From NCBI GenBank assembly GCA_003561825.1, contig PWVO01000074.1, positions 1 to 8,215 on the forward strand: DNA of 8,215 nt, given 5' to 3'. The translations under genes and the position numbers were made by a program. The DNA is from Candidatus Woesearchaeota archaeon (GTDB lineage: Archaea; Nanobdellota; Nanobdellia; Woesearchaeales; CG1-02-33-12). The notes below the pieces were generated by a model that was given only the letters and a program-made list of their open reading frames with translations, did no database searches and was not told the origin of the DNA. Positions 6,936 through 8,215 of this stretch are shown here, piece by piece; position 1 is the stretch's first letter; each line of letters begins with the position of its first letter.

Positions 6936-6938
6936 CTA
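6933..6938. other. Shared palindromic stop site of convergent genes
   Basis: TAGCTA reads TAG on both strands: the lysozyme-like gene ends at 6933-6935 and the IspE gene ends at 6938-6936. No base separates the two genes and no terminator hairpin is visible, so each transcript must end inside the opposite gene. Confidence 0.9.
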
Positions 6939-7811
6939 GACAGACCTGCATACAAATGCAGAATCAAGGCCAAGCAACTCCTTCTCTGCCTTAAGCCCCT
7001 CATAAACCTTTATGGCAGAATCCTCGTCTTTGGCAATGCCAAAAACAGCAGATCCAGATCCGCACAAAACAGCATTCAAAGCCCCCTTGTCAACCATGCT
7101 CTCTTTAATAGCCCTTATCTTCGGAAATCTCCTAAAAACAGAAAACTCAAAATCATTGTGCATTTCACTTGCAATTCTTTCAAGGCCACTGCCTTCAACA
7201 GCATCAGCCATCCTTTCTGTGCTGTTCTTCTTTCCAGTCTCAGAATAATCAAGGCCCTCATATGCCATCTTTGTGCAAACACCGAAATCAGGCTTGGCAA
7301 TCACACCATAAAATTTGTTCCTGCTGGCAATGCCCTTTATTTTATTTCCAGTCCCATTGGCAACAGCAGCAGAAAAATCCGACAGGCAAAAACCAACATC
7401 ACTTCCAATCAACTCAGATATCTCATATTTATCCTCATCAGAAACACAAACCCCAGGAAAAAGCCTGCCAATAGCCCTTATAGTAGCAGCAGCATCAGAG
7501 CTTCCGCCCCCAAGGCCTGAATAGCAGGGAATATTCTTTTCCAGATCAACCTTAATCCCCTGCCTAATCCCATACCTCTCAACCATAGCCTTTGCAGCAA
7601 TATAAGAAAGATTGTCCTCCTTATCACAAACCTCTGGAGCGCAGGAAAAATCAATCCCACCACTTTCCACCTTTGAAACAAAAACACAGTCATAAAGACC
7701 TATCTTGTGCATCACAGAAGCAATCTCATGATATCCATTGTCAAGCCTCTTAACAATATCAAGAGTCAGATTAACCTTAGCATAAGCCTTCTCACCAATC
7801 ACCTTAATCAC
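6936..7811 (-). CDS. ispE: 4-diphosphocytidyl-2-C-methyl-D-erythritol kinase (IspE-type GHMP kinase)
   Basis: 291 residues, close to the family norm of about 285-300. Seen: AYAKVNLTLDI (9-19, family A.AKiNL, with Lys12), DNGYHEI (24-30, family dGYHei), the GHMP phosphate loop GLGGGSSDAA (99-108), GSDVGF (136-141, with Asp138 at the catalytic Asp of GADVPF), ANGTGNKI (151-158) and the C-terminal GSGSAVFG (251-258). Family knowledge: IspE phosphorylates the 2-hydroxyl of CDP-methylerythritol with ATP, the fourth step of the MEP isoprenoid pathway in the cytosol. Neighbours: the GTG start overlaps the AMMECR1 stop as GTGA, so translation is coupled to that gene. Odd: archaea normally make isoprenoids from mevalonate, so an archaeal host implies either a transferred MEP pathway or a related kinase with another substrate. 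All key motifs are intact, so kinase fold and activity are well supported; the exact substrate less so. Confidence 0.85.
   Translation of the reverse strand: MIKVIGEKAYAKVNLTLDIVKRLDNGYHEIASVMHKIGLYDCVFVSKVESGGIDFSCAPEVCDKEDNLSYIAAKAMVERYGIRQGIKVDLEKNIPCYSGLGGGSSDAAATIRAIGRLFPGVCVSDEDKYEISELIGSDVGFCLSDFSAAVANGTGNKIKGIASRNKFYGVIAKPDFGVCTKMAYEGLDYSETGKKNSTERMADAVEGSGLERIASEMHNDFEFSVFRRFPKIRAIKESMVDKGALNAVLCGSGSAVFGIAKDEDSAIKVYEGLKAEKELLGLDSAFVCRSV
7808..7811 (-). other. GTGA stop/start overlap of AMMECR1 and ispE
   Basis: On the minus strand GTGA holds the GTG start of ispE (7811-7809) and the TGA stop of AMMECR1 (7810-7808). This four-base overlap is typical of translational coupling and fixes the ispE start, which has no strong Shine-Dalgarno of its own. 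Confidence 0.75.
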
Positions 7812-8215
7812 TCACTAAAAACCTGGGCCTGAAACCTGTAAATCTTAGCATCAGGGCTTTTCCATTCATCCCTTCCAAGCCCGGCCTTATTGCAAAGGCA
7901 CTCAAGAAATTCTTTTGCATCCCATCCCTGCTCAGCAGCAACCTGGGGAAGCAAAAGCCCCGAACACCCATTGTGCCTGATAATAAGCCCGTCCTTTCCA
8001 ATCCTGATATTTTTAATGCACTCTTCAGAAGATTCAGCATCAATGATTTCAGGCAAAGAAAGAACAGAAACCTCAATCTTTACATCCCCAAGCTCCTTCT
8101 CTGACAAAGGATAAAACCTCGGGTCTTCAAAAGCAGCAGCCTGCGCTGCCCTCAAAACACCATCAAAAAGCGGAAAAACCGGCTCAGGAAACCCAATGCA
8201 GCCCCTAAGCTCTCC
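7808..8215 (-). CDS. AMMECR1 domain protein, 5' end cut by the window edge
   Basis: The last 135 residues are present. The frame is open to base 8215 with no credible start: a TTG at 8155 lies inside the conserved domain and is not the true start. Seen: LRGCIGFPEP near the visible N-terminus (the family's most conserved block, LRGCIG), RAAQAAAFEDPRFYPLSEKEL, VKIEVSVLS followed by a proline-glutamate turn, IRHNGCSGLLLPQVA with GWDAKEFLE, then CNKAGLGRDEW and a YRFQAQVF ending. All match the AMMECR1 fold in order. Family knowledge: widely conserved in archaea, eukaryotes and many bacteria; the molecular function is not established, and some bacterial copies pair with Memo and radical-SAM genes. 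Neighbours: it is the upstream partner of ispE in a coupled pair; this context does not define its role. Confidence 0.92.
   Translation of the reverse strand, partial: GELRGCIGFPEPVFPLFDGVLRAAQAAAFEDPRFYPLSEKELGDVKIEVSVLSLPEIIDAESSEECIKNIRIGKDGLIIRHNGCSGLLLPQVAAEQGWDAKEFLECLCNKAGLGRDEWKSPDAKIYRFQAQVFSE

Noticed and set aside
7158..7524. Several + strand open frames across the ispE gene
   Set aside because: They lie antisense to a gene with intact catalytic motifs and show no recognisable protein features.
7804..8076. Open frame of 90 codons on the - strand within AMMECR1
   Set aside because: It is in a different frame from the conserved AMMECR1 residues and is explained by them.
1..8215. 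tRNA, rRNA, CRISPR array, insertion sequence ends
   Set aside because: No cloverleaf-like segment, regular spaced repeat, transposase or flanking terminal inverted repeat was seen by eye.

Overview
The window most likely comes from an archaeon, plausibly a small-genome DPANN-type lineage such as Woesearchaeota or Pacearchaeota. The signs are low G+C, Arg codons almost entirely AGA/AGG, heavy ATA use, TTG and GTG starts, a TATA-like box at leaderless-promoter distance from one start, a U-tract-style gene end, and an AMMECR1 gene of the kind common in archaea. The IspE gene is a bacterial-pathway feature that weakens this, so placement is moderate confidence (about 0.6) and no marker gene settles it.

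Left and centre (1-6935, + strand) hold a block of five co-oriented genes. First is a ThiF/E1-like adenylating enzyme whose frame stays open to the window's left edge. After a 104-base gap with T-tracts, a TATA-like element and a perfect palindrome touching the next ATG comes a 788-residue protein. It has an N-terminal JAMM (JAB/MPN) metalloprotease motif, a long charged linker, one membrane segment and a C-terminal helical region. Two paralogous alpha-helical/coiled-coil proteins of unknown function follow, with an unusual frame relationship at their junction. The last gene overlaps the second paralog by 8 bases. It encodes a membrane-anchored protein with a Pro/Ser/Gln-rich stalk and a C-terminal domain resembling the lysozyme-like fold of SLT lytic transglycosylases.

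Right (6936-8215, - strand) is a housekeeping pair: AMMECR1 (cut by the window end) followed by an IspE-type GHMP kinase, overlapping as GTGA. It converges on the accessory block with no spacer; both stop codons lie in one TAGCTA palindrome.

How the genes may work together (inference): an E1-like activator beside a JAMM protease is the core of ubiquitin-like or sulfur-carrier modification systems. Here the protease is tethered to the membrane and sits in one apparent operon with two cytoplasmic coiled-coil proteins and a surface-exposed lysozyme-like protein. That suggests an envelope-associated machine controlled by, or acting through, protein modification. No E2, no ubiquitin-like protein and no ATPase is visible; they could lie to the left of the window. 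I do not recognise the combination as a named system.
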